A DNA stretch of 64,000 bases from Tenacibaculum sp. MAR_2010_89 (GTDB lineage Bacteria; Bacteroidota; Bacteroidia; Flavobacteriales; Flavobacteriaceae). The DNA lies in NCBI RefSeq assembly GCF_900105985.1, contig NZ_FNUB01000005.1, positions 1,550,001 through 1,614,000 of the forward strand. Direction: 5' to 3'. The notes under the pieces were generated by a model. The model was not told the origin of the DNA. It made no database searches and saw only the letters and a program-made list of their open reading frames with translations. Both the position numbers and the translations under genes were made by a program. Positions 9,668 to 19,588 of this stretch are shown here, piece by piece. Within the stretch, counting starts at the first letter, position 1. Each line of letters starts with the position of its first letter.

Positions 9668-10237
9668 ATGAAAAAAATTAGTATAACAATGCTGTTTTTA
9701 TTACTTGGATTCGTAGTAAAAGCACAGGATGATATTACCTTATATCGATTTATGAATAAACAACTTACAGCAGGAGGTCTTATAGCTTTACAGCATAACA
9801 CAGTTACTAATAAAGCAACACTTATACAACCTCATGGAGTTAAGTTTGATTTAAATACGGGGTATTTACAAGCGCTAATTATTCAGCAAGTTAAAAATAA
9901 AGATGGTGTAGTTTTTATTAGTTCCTTAAAAAATAAGGGCTTTTTTTTAAAGTATAATGAACCTGGTAATTTCAGTTTTGCTAAAATGGATAAAACAAAG
10001 CAGGCTAATTTCATGTGGGAAGTTAATTATGCAGGGCCAAGAAAAGATGGTATTCTAAACGAAGATTTAGTGTATTTATCTCCAGTAAATGAACCAAGCT
10101 TATCGATAGTAAATGAAAATGGAGAATTAAAGCTGACTTCTATTTTTGATGGAAATGGAGCTGTAGTAGATAATGAAAAATCAAAATTAGCGGATAAATT
10201 TATTTTTTATTTACAAAAAATGAATAACGCTTTTTAA
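9668..10237 (+). CDS. Exported protein of unknown function, 189 residues
   Basis: A signal peptide of about 19 residues ends in VKAQ. The mature part is about 170 residues, predicted mixed beta, with no repeats, no cysteines and no family I recognise. The start codon follows the upstream stop directly, and the next gene (the 2915-residue giant) starts 12 bp after its stop, so it belongs to the same transcript as the two repeat proteins and the giant. A partner or accessory protein of the giant surface protein is a reasonable guess from position only. Confidence 0.65.
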   Translation: MKKISITMLFLLLGFVVKAQDDITLYRFMNKQLTAGGLIALQHNTVTNKATLIQPHGVKFDLNTGYLQALIIQQVKNKDGVVFISSLKNKGFFLKYNEPGNFSFAKMDKTKQANFMWEVNYAGPRKDGILNEDLVYLSPVNEPSLSIVNENGELKLTSIFDGNGAVVDNEKSKLADKFIFYLQKMNNAF

Positions 10238-10249
10238 ACATATTATAGA

Positions 10250-13200
10250 ATGCAAAAAATAAAAATAAATAAAAGACATAAACTACTTAGGTTATTGTTA
10301 GTAGTTTTATTGAGTCCTTTAGGATTATTGCAAGCACAAGATAGTGAGTTATCTGTATTGCATGTACAAAGTCATGGGAAATATGAACGAATATTTACAC
10401 CTCAAACCAATATAAAAGAGTTATTACAAGCAGGAAGTAACAAACAAGCAACAGTTGAGTTTTGGGCAAAGCACAATACAGCGGGAAGTACAAATGGTGC
10501 GCCTGTTTATTGGGGAGTAACTAACTTTGAAGGTGGAAATGCTAAATTTTCTTTAGATGTTTCTTCAAATGAAGTGTCTTTATCAATAGGAGGTAAAGAA
10601 ATAAAAAGCAGTTTGTTGTTGAACGAACAGTTGTTTAAAAATAGCTGGCATCATTTTGCAATTACCTTTGATGCTAATGTGAATGAAGTTAGAGGTTATA
10701 TAGATGGTCAAGAAAAATTATTTATACAAAACTCTAATTTCGATATTGAAGATTTGTACCTGATAAGTGATGCAAAAACAGACTTGTTTCTAGCGGAATA
10801 CAGGGCTTGGTCAGCAAAAAAGAGTAAAGAACAAATTCAATTAGAACAATACCGAAGTTTTTACCAAGAGAGTAAGAATAGATTATCGGAGTTAAAAAAC
10901 AATGGATTACAAACATTGTATACAAACGATATAGTTTCTAATGAAGATGTTTTTGGAGGAAAAGTGATGGTAACCACTTCTTGGAAGAATTTATTATATG
11001 AACATTTTCCAAATGATAATTTGGTAAAAGAAGCCTCTTTTGTAAGTGCATATAAAAATACTGGAATAGCTACAGTTAGCTCAAAACTTAAACATCCTAT
11101 TTTAAGCCTGGATAAAATTATTGTGAAGGCAAGTGATGGAGATGGTAGTAGTCATACCTTATTGTCTGGTGCGAATGGGGTTGTTGTAAGTTGGTTACAT
11201 GCAAAAGATATGGATGAATACCAAGTGCTAAGGAGGAATATTCGTGCAGGTACAACCAGTACGGTAATTCATACAGAGCGTAATGTAAGTAGTAAGCAGC
11301 CCTCAGATGAAATAATATATGTCGACAGAGGAGTATTACCTAATGAGCTATATGAGTATACCATTCAAGCAAAAAAACAAGGTGCAGATGCCTTAGTAGG
11401 TAAAGATGATGGTTTTGTGTTACCAAATGGTAAGGTAAACGGAACCATTGAAACCTCTTCTAAGGTAGCAACAAAGTTTGCAAAAGTAGAAGCGAAAGCA
11501 ACTGTAAATCCAGGAGGAGCTTTACATATAGAAAAAGATGCAATACCTATTTTTATTAGAAATATAGAAGCTTTTAGAAATGATAAAAATCAAGCCACTT
11601 TTGAGTTTTGGTATAAAACACGAGTAATAGGTACAGAAACTAACAAAATTCTAAAAATAGGAAATGCCGAGTTAGAAATGGCTAAGAATACTATTGTTGT
11701 AAAGTTGGCTGGTAAAGAATATGTAAAAGGAATAAGAACTTCTGATACGCAATGGCATCATTATGTGTTTACTTTTGGATCAAAGGGTGGAAAGTTATTT
11801 GAAGATGGAAATTTAATAGAAAATGCTAGCACTTCAAATTTGTTCAATATTGATTTAAGAGGAACAAATTCTTTTTGCTTAAGTGCAGTTACTAAGACAG
11901 GATATTATTTAGATGAGGTACGTTTTTGGAATGTAGCAAAAACATCAGTAGAGGTAGCGAATTATGCAAAGCATATTGTAGGAGGTAATGAAACTAATTT
12001 ATTTGCCTATTACCGTTTTGACTTTAATGATCCTCATAAAGCATATAATTTTTCTTCAAGGAAAAAGGGAGAATACATTGCTGAAAGTAAAGGTGTTTTA
12101 AAACATTTAACTGCGAATGAGCAACCTAAAATAAGCTATGCTACTTTTACCAATGAAACAGGTAATTATGAATTTACATCATTAAGTACAGGGGTTCAGG
12201 GAATAACTAATAATGATAATAAATTTGAATATACCATTGAACCTACAAAACCTCGATTTGAGTTTTTACCAAAAACAAAACAGGTAGGAGTACCTAGGAG
12301 ATTAAATGGAGCAGAAGTAACCAATGTAAACTTCACAGATGTTTCAAGTTTACCTATTACGGGAGTTATAGAATATAATTTAGGAGGTGAAAATAAGTTT
12401 CCTGTAATTCAAGGAACTTCATTATTCATAGATGGGAAGCCAATTCAAAGTAATGAAGACGCTAAAGTTACTACAGATAATACAGGTACCTATGCTATCA
12501 AAGCTGCTCCTGGAAAACATATCATTACGCCTAATCCTAGACCAAATTTAAAAAATGAAGATCGTTTAAATGAAGGGAGCTTAGGTTTTGACGGAAAAAC
12601 TGGATATGCAGAGTCAAAAAGTTTTGTGACTAATGAAGGAAAAAGTTTTACTTGGTCAGGATTTGTAAATCCTCATGTAAAACTAGGGAATAAAGACGAA
12701 ATACCTGCCATTCAAACTATTCTAGATTGGGGAGACTTAAGTTTAAAATTAGTGAACAACAATGTTTTAAAAATTTATATTCAGGAGCAAGAAAAGTTAT
12801 CTGAAACAATAAAAAGTAGCTTAAAAGGTCAATTTGTTTTTTGGGCGATAACTTTTGATAGTGAGTCGAATACATTAAGTTTATTTTTAGATACAACTAA
12901 GAAAACAACGGCATTAAATTCTTTTAACACGAATGATGTAGTAATTTTAGGGAAAGATACCAAACAAGGTAAAAATGTTAACTTTTCTAGAGCGAAATTA
13001 GATTTGTTAGAGTATCGAAAGGGAGCACTTTCTCAATCAGATATAGCAAAGGTTAAAGATGCTAAAATAATAAATAATGATGCTAACTTATTAGAATTAT
13101 CTTACACTTTTAATCAAAAATACAGTACTAGAGCTGTTAATATGGTTGAAAAAAATGAGAATAATAACTATTTACAATTAAAAGGTAATTGTCGTTTTGA

Positions 13201-16200
13201 TAATAACAATATTAAACAATATTCGAGAGAAGTAGTTTATGCTTATAAAGCAACGAATACAAGATTAAACCCCAAAGGAAATAGTTATGAGGTAGTAATA
13301 GAGGAACCTTTACAAAATGTGAATTTTGAGAATATAACTAGGCATAGTTTTATTGGTACCATTGTAGTTCCATGTAACAATAATGTGGGTGCATGGATAG
13401 GTAAAGTTATACGTACAGATGTAGAGCATCCTAGATTTGAAAAAACAATTAGTAATGCTAACTTTAATAGTGATAATACTATTTTTACTGTAAATGATTT
13501 GGTACCTGGGAGGTATAGAGTTGAGATTACGAATGAAGGGTCAAATAGGAAATTACTAAGTCCGGTAATCGATTTGCGACGTGGTAATGTAGTATATGAC
13601 TTTCAATATAGAAATGAGCTTCAAATCGAACTTGAAATGTATAAAGTTAAAGATGTGGCAGGAGTAGCTTTAACACCTAAATTGGCTGAAAAATATGTAG
13701 GAGATAAAATAGAACCAAGTTGTGACGGAAAGTATATTTTGAAGAGTAGCGATCCATTTAAAATGGTAGTTAAAGTTTTTGAGAGCTATGGTGCTAATAA
13801 ATGCTTAGTGGAAGATGCAATAGTTACTTTAGGAGGAGATGCTCTTTTTTCAAATAAAAACTTAGTTATTAATAAACGTGCTAGTATTAAAAACTTTTTT
13901 GCGAAAACTTCTCAACCTAATTATGTAGGTGATCATACAAGAAACTTTTTAATATCTGCTAAACTTAATGATAGAAATGCTTCATTTACTCAAAAAGTAA
14001 TCATTACAGGTGCCAGTCAAGAGAATTCTGATTTTACGTTGATAAATCCTCAAGTGGGATATGTATTACATGATCCACCAGGAGACAACAGTTTTGCAAC
14101 CTTAGGAAAAGGAGCTAGTTATACGGTTTCAATGTCTACTGATGAAACAGTTAATCTTAATATTGATAATTCAATTGGTGGAGTTGAAGAAATAGAAACA
14201 GAATTCTTAGCAGGTGTTGTAACAGGTGTTGGAGCAGCTACTATTACGGCTACAGGTGTACGTGTTTTTAATGCGAATTCAGAGCATACAGTAGATATTA
14301 ATGGAGAGTTTGAACATATAACACATAATGGTAATGAAACAACAGTAGTTTTAGATAAAGAAATTTCTACGCCATCAGATCCAACTTATGTAGGGGAAGA
14401 TGCAGATGTATTTATTGGTTTGTCTAGAATAGTTTCTTTTGGAACAGGGAAAGTACTTGAAATGAATGGTTGTACTCCAGTGGTGAAAAGTTCTGGTAAA
14501 GTTGCAAAGCCAACAGGTTTTGTCCCTTTTGCTTATACAAAGCAAAGCTTGGGAGATAATGTAATTCCTAATTTATATCGATTGGCAATTGCAAAGTCAG
14601 ATAAGAATAATAATGTTGTTTCTCCTCCTAAAGATAGAAATCATTTAGATTTAAAAGGAACACTAGAGGAGCTGTTGAAGAATAATCCAGCGGACAATAA
14701 CGACAAGGAAATTACAAAGTATCTCAATGAAATTAAGGGTTGGGAGAAGATTATAAAAAATAATCATGAGAAGCTTACTTCGAATTCTTTTAAAAATGCT
14801 CCGGGATTCAGTTCTACTACGGAAAATTTAACGAATGGAAATACTCCAGGACAGAATGGAGTAGGTCTAAACCCAGCTGTTTTAGATAGACGAATTACTT
14901 TTGATGCTTTAACATCTGTTAGTTATACGTTAACTAGAGCTAAAAACATAAATAAAGGAGACTCTAATGGAGGTGGAGCTTCTCTTGGTTCTTCTTTCGA
15001 TGTAGAAATTGGAACTGTAAAATGGGTTAATCAGTCGTCAATACGTAGTACTAGGACAGACTCTGAATCTACAGATAAAGAAAATAGTAGAATCGATAGT
15101 TTTACTTTTAACGACGATGATGCAGGAGATCAATTTGATGTGTCTATAAGAAGAGACCCGCAATATGATACTCCAATGTTTTTAACCAATGGAGGTAGAA
15201 GTTCGTGTCCGTTTGAATCAGGAACTGTACCTAGAGAAGGAGTTGAGTTGATTGTTGATAAAGTAGTAGGTTATGGTACTGGTGATGAATCGATATTGTA
15301 TAACTTAACGTTACGTAATACACAAATAGCAAAAGATGCTACTAGAAAAACCTATATCGTAGGAATGGCGGGGGCTTCAAATTCATTAGGAGCTGTGGTA
15401 AACTTAAATGAGTCACCTATTTTTGAGCCAACAACCTCTTCAAAGTTTGTGTTTGGTTTAGATCCTAGTTCACCAACTGGGGTACAACAAGAAATTAAAG
15501 CGCAATTACGTATTGCAAGAGGAACCGATGCACCTTCGGTAATTTCTTATAAGGATATAAAAATTCAGATGTATTCTGAATGTGAACAAACAGGAGATCG
15601 TTACCGTTCTTATGGAGTAGATGAATATAATGAAGTAGGTGTAAAACCTTTGTCAGAAATATTAGTTACTGCACACTTTACAGGTGCTTGTATTGAAACT
15701 ATTACGTCAGATGCACCTCAAAATGACTGGGTAGTAAATGGTTCTGATCAAAAAAAGCTAGATTTTAAATTTAGAATACCAGAATTAAAAGACAAACCTG
15801 ATACTGATGATTTCTCAGTAGATATAGAGTATACTATTAAAGGCAATAACATGCCAAGGATTTTGAAGAAATTAACTTTAAAAACTTTAAAGAAAAATTT
15901 AAAAAAGGATAGTGATTTTGTTGAATATAGTGCTGATGTTTCTGGTTTAACAAATGGAGAATATAATTTTAGAATTGTACCTGTGTGTGGAGATGGAGGA
16001 TCTGATAATCCTAATAACCGTAAAAACCCAACTCCATTTGTAAAAGGAAAAATAGCAAGAAATGCACCTAAATTAGTGTTAACAACTCCAGATAATGGTG
16101 GGATACATACTACTGGAACTATTTCGGCTAAATTTTCAGCGCCTATTAATCCAGCTACAGTAAATTTAAATTCATTAGCAATGCGTGGTATTTTAGGAGG

Positions 16201-18997
16201 AATTCCTAAGCCATTAACGTCTGTGAAATTAGATAATGTTCAAGATAAGATTACGATACCGCATAATATTAAATTCAATTTAGAAGAAAAAGCAACCATT
16301 GAAATGTGGGTGAATCCATCGAAATACCCAACTTCTGGTAGTGTGCCAATTTTACAAAAAGGTAATAATTATGCGGTTTTATTAGCATCAGATGGTAAAA
16401 TAGATTTAGGAAACGGGGTGAAATCATCTGTTGGATTACAATCATTTATTTGGACACATGTAGCTGTAGTTGCTGATAAAGTTAACGGTAATGTTACTAT
16501 TTATTTTAATGGTAATCCTGTAGGATCTGGAAAAATATCAACGGTATTGAAAACTAATGAAGATCCTATTGTAATTGCACCAGTGGTTAATAATGATGCT
16601 TTTGTTGGTTCTTTAGATGAAATTCGTTTATGGAGGTCCTTAAGAACACCAGCACAGTTAGCAAGTAAAATGAAAAATCAATTATTAGGTAATGAAGATA
16701 CTTTAGAAGCGTATTTTGTATTCAATAATAATACATTAGCTAAACAAGGTATTAATGGAAAACCAAATGAAGCGATTCAAGATTTTACTGGAAATGCTTC
16801 AGGAACAACAGCAAATAGTATTGAGTTTGTTACTAATGAAAATGCTGCACCTTTAGATCAAACAAAAACGGTAGATGATGTTCAGTTTACAACCACGATG
16901 TCTGAAAATAACACGATTATTAATTTTAATATGAAAATTTCAGATTTAGAATTTGTGGAAGGTGCTAGATTAACTGTTTTTGTGAAAGATAAAAAGCTAG
17001 AAGATCCATTAGGAAACAAAGTAGATAAGGCTTCTTGGAGTTTTATTATTGATAGAAGTAAATTAAAATGGAGTCATAATAACATTTCTATTTCACAAAA
17101 TCAAGGAGAAGCTAAAACGATTGATTATGTAGATTTAATTAATAAAGATGGAGGTGTAGATGTAGCGTATACTTTTGAAAATTTACCAGTTTGGTTTGAG
17201 GTTAAGGCTGGAGCTAATGGAGCAAAAGGAGCTGTAAATACTATCAACGCTAGAGAAACCAATAGTAGTTTAGTATTTGAAACCAAAAGCTTTTTAAACC
17301 CTGGAGTTCACAGTGCAAACATTTACATTAAAACAAGTAATAAAGAAACAGGTGTAAAGCTTGGTGTAGAGAGTTTTAGAGTAGAGGTTGTTGTTACATG
17401 TCCAGAGCCTGTAGTTTCTCAAAGTTTTAAAAATGACTACCCATTCTCAATGGATTTTAAAGGAAATTTATTGATAGATGGTCAGAAATCTCTAGATATT
17501 AATGATGCAGTTACTGCTTATATTGGAAATACACCAAGAGGTTATGCTAGAGTAGCTAGTAATGGAATAGTAAATTTAACAGTATTTGGAAATGCAGATG
17601 AAACTAGTGCGTTAACTTTTAAAATTTGGGACGCTTCTGAATGTACCGAATATGAAGGTATTATTGAGAATTATAGTTTTGCTTTTAATACAAGTAAAGG
17701 AACAAATGCAGCTCCAGTAGCTTTTACGGTAGGTAAAAAAGTAAAAAGAAGAATACCAGTTGTAAGAGGATTTCAAGAATTAAGTTTTAATCTTAAAGAT
17801 AGTAAAACGTCTAACACTTTAGCACTTTCAGCGATAAAAGGCTTGCCTAATGGATCTGAAATATTAGATATTACTAATCCAACTCAAAAAGCAACAGTTG
17901 GAACCAATGGTAATTTTAAAGGAAACTTAACTGTAATCGATGTATCAAAAGCTTATCTAGTAAAAGTAGTAACAGATGCGGTTAAATATATAGAGATTGT
18001 AGGTGTGCCAGTAGATCTAAATACGAACATAACTATTATTGGAGGAAAAGTATCCAATGCTCTTCCTTTCTATCCAAATAATTTGGAACGTACTAGTTAT
18101 GCTTTACGATCATTTACATCAACAAAAGTAAGTGAGGGTGATAAAATAGAGCGAAGAGGTTTATTTGCAGAATATACAACTTCTGGAGGTTGGCGTGGTA
18201 GTTTAACGCATTTAACACCAGGATTAGGATATGTTTTTAAATCTCAAAATGCAGGAGCAATTAATTATTCTGGAATTATTAAGAATGCAGTTGCAAGATC
18301 TGTAGCTAAGAATACTAAAGTTAATAATGCTTTATCAAATTCATCAAGTGAGTTAGAAGAAACACCTTCATATAAGGAGTTAGATTTGTCAATTGATCTT
18401 AATCAGTTTGCTGATTTTATGTATATCAATGGAGTACTTGAAACTGCTGATTTAGATACAAATAAAGCGTATACTATTTTAGCATTAGTTGATAATGAAT
18501 TAAGAGGGGCTTCTAAAGCTGAATTTATTAACGGAAAATACCATTATTATATCGGTATTGGAAGTAATAGTGATGAAAATATTCAGTTTAAGTTATACGA
18601 TGGAAATAGCGTTTTAGATTTAGAGAATACAGAAATGTTCTTTTCAAATAAAACAATAGGTACCATGAATAGTCCTTATAGCTTTACCGTAAAATCAAAA
18701 GAGGTTGAGTTAAGTAAGAATTACACATTAACATTATCTCAAAACAGACCAAACCCAATGAACGAACATACGCAAATTAGCTTTAGTACCCCTAAGGAAG
18801 TATTTGTGGATCTTAGTTTATACAATATGTTAGGTCAAAAACTTCATACTTTTGTAGCAAGAAAAGTTACAGGAAATAGAATGCACACTATAAATTGGAA
18901 TGGTGTTGCACAAGGTCATAAACTGCAAAGTGGAGTTTATGTGTATGAATTAAGAGTTGAAGGTAAAAGATTACAACGTAAGTTAATTATAAAATAA
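10250..18997 (+). CDS. Giant multi-LamG surface protein with T9SS sorting domain (2915 residues)
   Basis: A signal peptide covers residues 1-30 (ends LLQAQ). Visible domains in order: LamG-like 1 (about 60-200, TVEFWAKHN, WHHFAITFD); fibronectin-III-like (about 300-375); LamG-like 2 (about 445-590, TFEFWYKTR, WHHYVFTF); carboxypeptidase-regulatory-like beta sandwich (about 695-765); LamG-like 3 (about 795-915); a second such sandwich (about 1030-1105); a long unassigned region; LamG-like 4 (about 2010-2155, TIEMWVNP, WTHVAVV); and a type-A T9SS C-terminal sorting domain (about 2820-2915). It is the last gene of the 7749-18997 operon and is followed by a terminator. It is the full-length paralogue of the gene at the left edge. 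The likely role is a very large secreted or anchored adhesin; the ligand is unknown. Confidence 0.9.
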   Translation: MQKIKINKRHKLLRLLLVVLLSPLGLLQAQDSELSVLHVQSHGKYERIFTPQTNIKELLQAGSNKQATVEFWAKHNTAGSTNGAPVYWGVTNFEGGNAKFSLDVSSNEVSLSIGGKEIKSSLLLNEQLFKNSWHHFAITFDANVNEVRGYIDGQEKLFIQNSNFDIEDLYLISDAKTDLFLAEYRAWSAKKSKEQIQLEQYRSFYQESKNRLSELKNNGLQTLYTNDIVSNEDVFGGKVMVTTSWKNLLYEHFPNDNLVKEASFVSAYKNTGIATVSSKLKHPILSLDKIIVKASDGDGSSHTLLSGANGVVVSWLHAKDMDEYQVLRRNIRAGTTSTVIHTERNVSSKQPSDEIIYVDRGVLPNELYEYTIQAKKQGADALVGKDDGFVLPNGKVNGTIETSSKVATKFAKVEAKATVNPGGALHIEKDAIPIFIRNIEAFRNDKNQATFEFWYKTRVIGTETNKILKIGNAELEMAKNTIVVKLAGKEYVKGIRTSDTQWHHYVFTFGSKGGKLFEDGNLIENASTSNLFNIDLRGTNSFCLSAVTKTGYYLDEVRFWNVAKTSVEVANYAKHIVGGNETNLFAYYRFDFNDPHKAYNFSSRKKGEYIAESKGVLKHLTANEQPKISYATFTNETGNYEFTSLSTGVQGITNNDNKFEYTIEPTKPRFEFLPKTKQVGVPRRLNGAEVTNVNFTDVSSLPITGVIEYNLGGENKFPVIQGTSLFIDGKPIQSNEDAKVTTDNTGTYAIKAAPGKHIITPNPRPNLKNEDRLNEGSLGFDGKTGYAESKSFVTNEGKSFTWSGFVNPHVKLGNKDEIPAIQTILDWGDLSLKLVNNNVLKIYIQEQEKLSETIKSSLKGQFVFWAITFDSESNTLSLFLDTTKKTTALNSFNTNDVVILGKDTKQGKNVNFSRAKLDLLEYRKGALSQSDIAKVKDAKIINNDANLLELSYTFNQKYSTRAVNMVEKNENNNYLQLKGNCRFDNNNIKQYSREVVYAYKATNTRLNPKGNSYEVVIEEPLQNVNFENITRHSFIGTIVVPCNNNVGAWIGKVIRTDVEHPRFEKTISNANFNSDNTIFTVNDLVPGRYRVEITNEGSNRKLLSPVIDLRRGNVVYDFQYRNELQIELEMYKVKDVAGVALTPKLAEKYVGDKIEPSCDGKYILKSSDPFKMVVKVFESYGANKCLVEDAIVTLGGDALFSNKNLVINKRASIKNFFAKTSQPNYVGDHTRNFLISAKLNDRNASFTQKVIITGASQENSDFTLINPQVGYVLHDPPGDNSFATLGKGASYTVSMSTDETVNLNIDNSIGGVEEIETEFLAGVVTGVGAATITATGVRVFNANSEHTVDINGEFEHITHNGNETTVVLDKEISTPSDPTYVGEDADVFIGLSRIVSFGTGKVLEMNGCTPVVKSSGKVAKPTGFVPFAYTKQSLGDNVIPNLYRLAIAKSDKNNNVVSPPKDRNHLDLKGTLEELLKNNPADNNDKEITKYLNEIKGWEKIIKNNHEKLTSNSFKNAPGFSSTTENLTNGNTPGQNGVGLNPAVLDRRITFDALTSVSYTLTRAKNINKGDSNGGGASLGSSFDVEIGTVKWVNQSSIRSTRTDSESTDKENSRIDSFTFNDDDAGDQFDVSIRRDPQYDTPMFLTNGGRSSCPFESGTVPREGVELIVDKVVGYGTGDESILYNLTLRNTQIAKDATRKTYIVGMAGASNSLGAVVNLNESPIFEPTTSSKFVFGLDPSSPTGVQQEIKAQLRIARGTDAPSVISYKDIKIQMYSECEQTGDRYRSYGVDEYNEVGVKPLSEILVTAHFTGACIETITSDAPQNDWVVNGSDQKKLDFKFRIPELKDKPDTDDFSVDIEYTIKGNNMPRILKKLTLKTLKKNLKKDSDFVEYSADVSGLTNGEYNFRIVPVCGDGGSDNPNNRKNPTPFVKGKIARNAPKLVLTTPDNGGIHTTGTISAKFSAPINPATVNLNSLAMRGILGGIPKPLTSVKLDNVQDKITIPHNIKFNLEEKATIEMWVNPSKYPTSGSVPILQKGNNYAVLLASDGKIDLGNGVKSSVGLQSFIWTHVAVVADKVNGNVTIYFNGNPVGSGKISTVLKTNEDPIVIAPVVNNDAFVGSLDEIRLWRSLRTPAQLASKMKNQLLGNEDTLEAYFVFNNNTLAKQGINGKPNEAIQDFTGNASGTTANSIEFVTNENAAPLDQTKTVDDVQFTTTMSENNTIINFNMKISDLEFVEGARLTVFVKDKKLEDPLGNKVDKASWSFIIDRSKLKWSHNNISISQNQGEAKTIDYVDLINKDGGVDVAYTFENLPVWFEVKAGANGAKGAVNTINARETNSSLVFETKSFLNPGVHSANIYIKTSNKETGVKLGVESFRVEVVVTCPEPVVSQSFKNDYPFSMDFKGNLLIDGQKSLDINDAVTAYIGNTPRGYARVASNGIVNLTVFGNADETSALTFKIWDASECTEYEGIIENYSFAFNTSKGTNAAPVAFTVGKKVKRRIPVVRGFQELSFNLKDSKTSNTLALSAIKGLPNGSEILDITNPTQKATVGTNGNFKGNLTVIDVSKAYLVKVVTDAVKYIEIVGVPVDLNTNITIIGGKVSNALPFYPNNLERTSYALRSFTSTKVSEGDKIERRGLFAEYTTSGGWRGSLTHLTPGLGYVFKSQNAGAINYSGIIKNAVARSVAKNTKVNNALSNSSSELEETPSYKELDLSIDLNQFADFMYINGVLETADLDTNKAYTILALVDNELRGASKAEFINGKYHYYIGIGSNSDENIQFKLYDGNSVLDLENTEMFFSNKTIGTMNSPYSFTVKSKEVELSKNYTLTLSQNRPNPMNEHTQISFSTPKEVFVDLSLYNMLGQKLHTFVARKVTGNRMHTINWNGVAQGHKLQSGVYVYELRVEGKRLQRKLIIK

Positions 18998-19020
18998 ATA
19001 TTCTTAATTATTTATATAGA

Positions 19021-19051
19021 AAAGGGGGCTGTTTTACAGTCCCTTTTTTAC
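19021..19051 (+). terminator. Rho-independent terminator of the surface-protein operon
   Basis: The stem AAAAGGGGGCTGT / ACAGTCCCTTTT is followed by a T run, 23 bp after the stop codon of the giant gene. Confidence 0.9.
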
Positions 19052-19221
19052 TTTTAGGGTATAGCTTAACTAAGCTGTTTTTAGCCAAAATCACTGATTT
19101 TGTTAAAGAAATTAAGAAAAGTATAAGGGGAACGTAATTATTTGTTAATGAATTAAACAAAATCTCTAAAAATTACATTTTTTTTAACGAGAAATACGTT
19201 TTTAAAATAAAAAAACATATT

Positions 19222-19229
19222 TACCTTTG
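19222..19229 (+). promoter_or_regulatory. -7 box TACCTTTG of a candidate small-RNA promoter
   Basis: This is an exact match to the Bacteroidota -7 consensus TAnnTTTG in an AT-rich stretch. No plus-strand gene follows, but a hairpin with a T-rich tail ends about 90 bp downstream. The same TACCTTTG box is seen before ygiQ and dsbD in this window. Confidence 0.5.
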
Positions 19230-19234
19230 TAGTA

Positions 19235-19322
19235 TCATCACTCAGTTACTAATCTGAGAGAGGAATTTTAAGGGGAAAACAAACCTTCTAGAGTACTTCT
19301 AGAAGGTTTTATTTTTATAAAA
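19235..19322 (+). ncRNA. Candidate small RNA of about 85 nt
   Basis: The boundaries are inferred from the -7 box at 19222 and from a terminator-like hairpin (AACCTTCTAGA / TCTAGAAGGTT, 19281-19307) followed by TTATTTTTAT. A second, 5' hairpin CTCAG/CTGAG lies at 19241-19258, with an unpaired purine-rich stretch (GAGGAATTTTAAGGGGAAAAC) between them. There is no open frame inside. The 3' hairpin may instead serve only as the terminator of the DUF1456 gene on the other strand; both uses are possible. I do not recognise a known RNA family. Confidence 0.35.
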
Positions 19323-19326
19323 ATAG

Positions 19327-19569
19327 TTATTTCTTTTTTGGAGGCATTGGACCTCTTAGATGTATGATAAGTCCATTTAAAAAGTTTCGTAGTATTTGAT
19401 CACCACATTCCATATATTTAGGATGGTCTTCAGCTCTAAATAAAGCACCTAATTCTCCTTTAGAAACTTTAAAATCAACCAAAGCACAAATTTCAATGAT
19501 ATCAGTATCACGCAACTTATGTGCTACACGTAATTTTTTAAAAACGTCATTGTTAGATAATCCACCCAT
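19327..19569 (-). CDS. DUF1456 family protein (single-domain, 80 residues)
   Basis: Starting at the ATG at 19569 the product is MGGLSNNDVFKKLRVAHKL..., matching the DUF1456/YehS family opening (N-N-D-V-L/F, R-x-A). A longer frame starting at 19656 would add a hydrophobic N-terminus that merely overlaps the upstream gene, so I reject that start. E. coli YehS has two tandem copies of the domain; here there is one. The motif LVDFKVSKGELGALFRAEDH is well kept. The molecular function of the family is not known to me. The gene follows the VTT membrane protein gene by 19 bp, so the two are likely co-transcribed. Confidence 0.75.
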   Translation of the reverse strand: MGGLSNNDVFKKLRVAHKLRDTDIIEICALVDFKVSKGELGALFRAEDHPKYMECGDQILRNFLNGLIIHLRGPMPPKKK

Positions 19570-19588
19570 AAAGTATTTATATTTTTTA

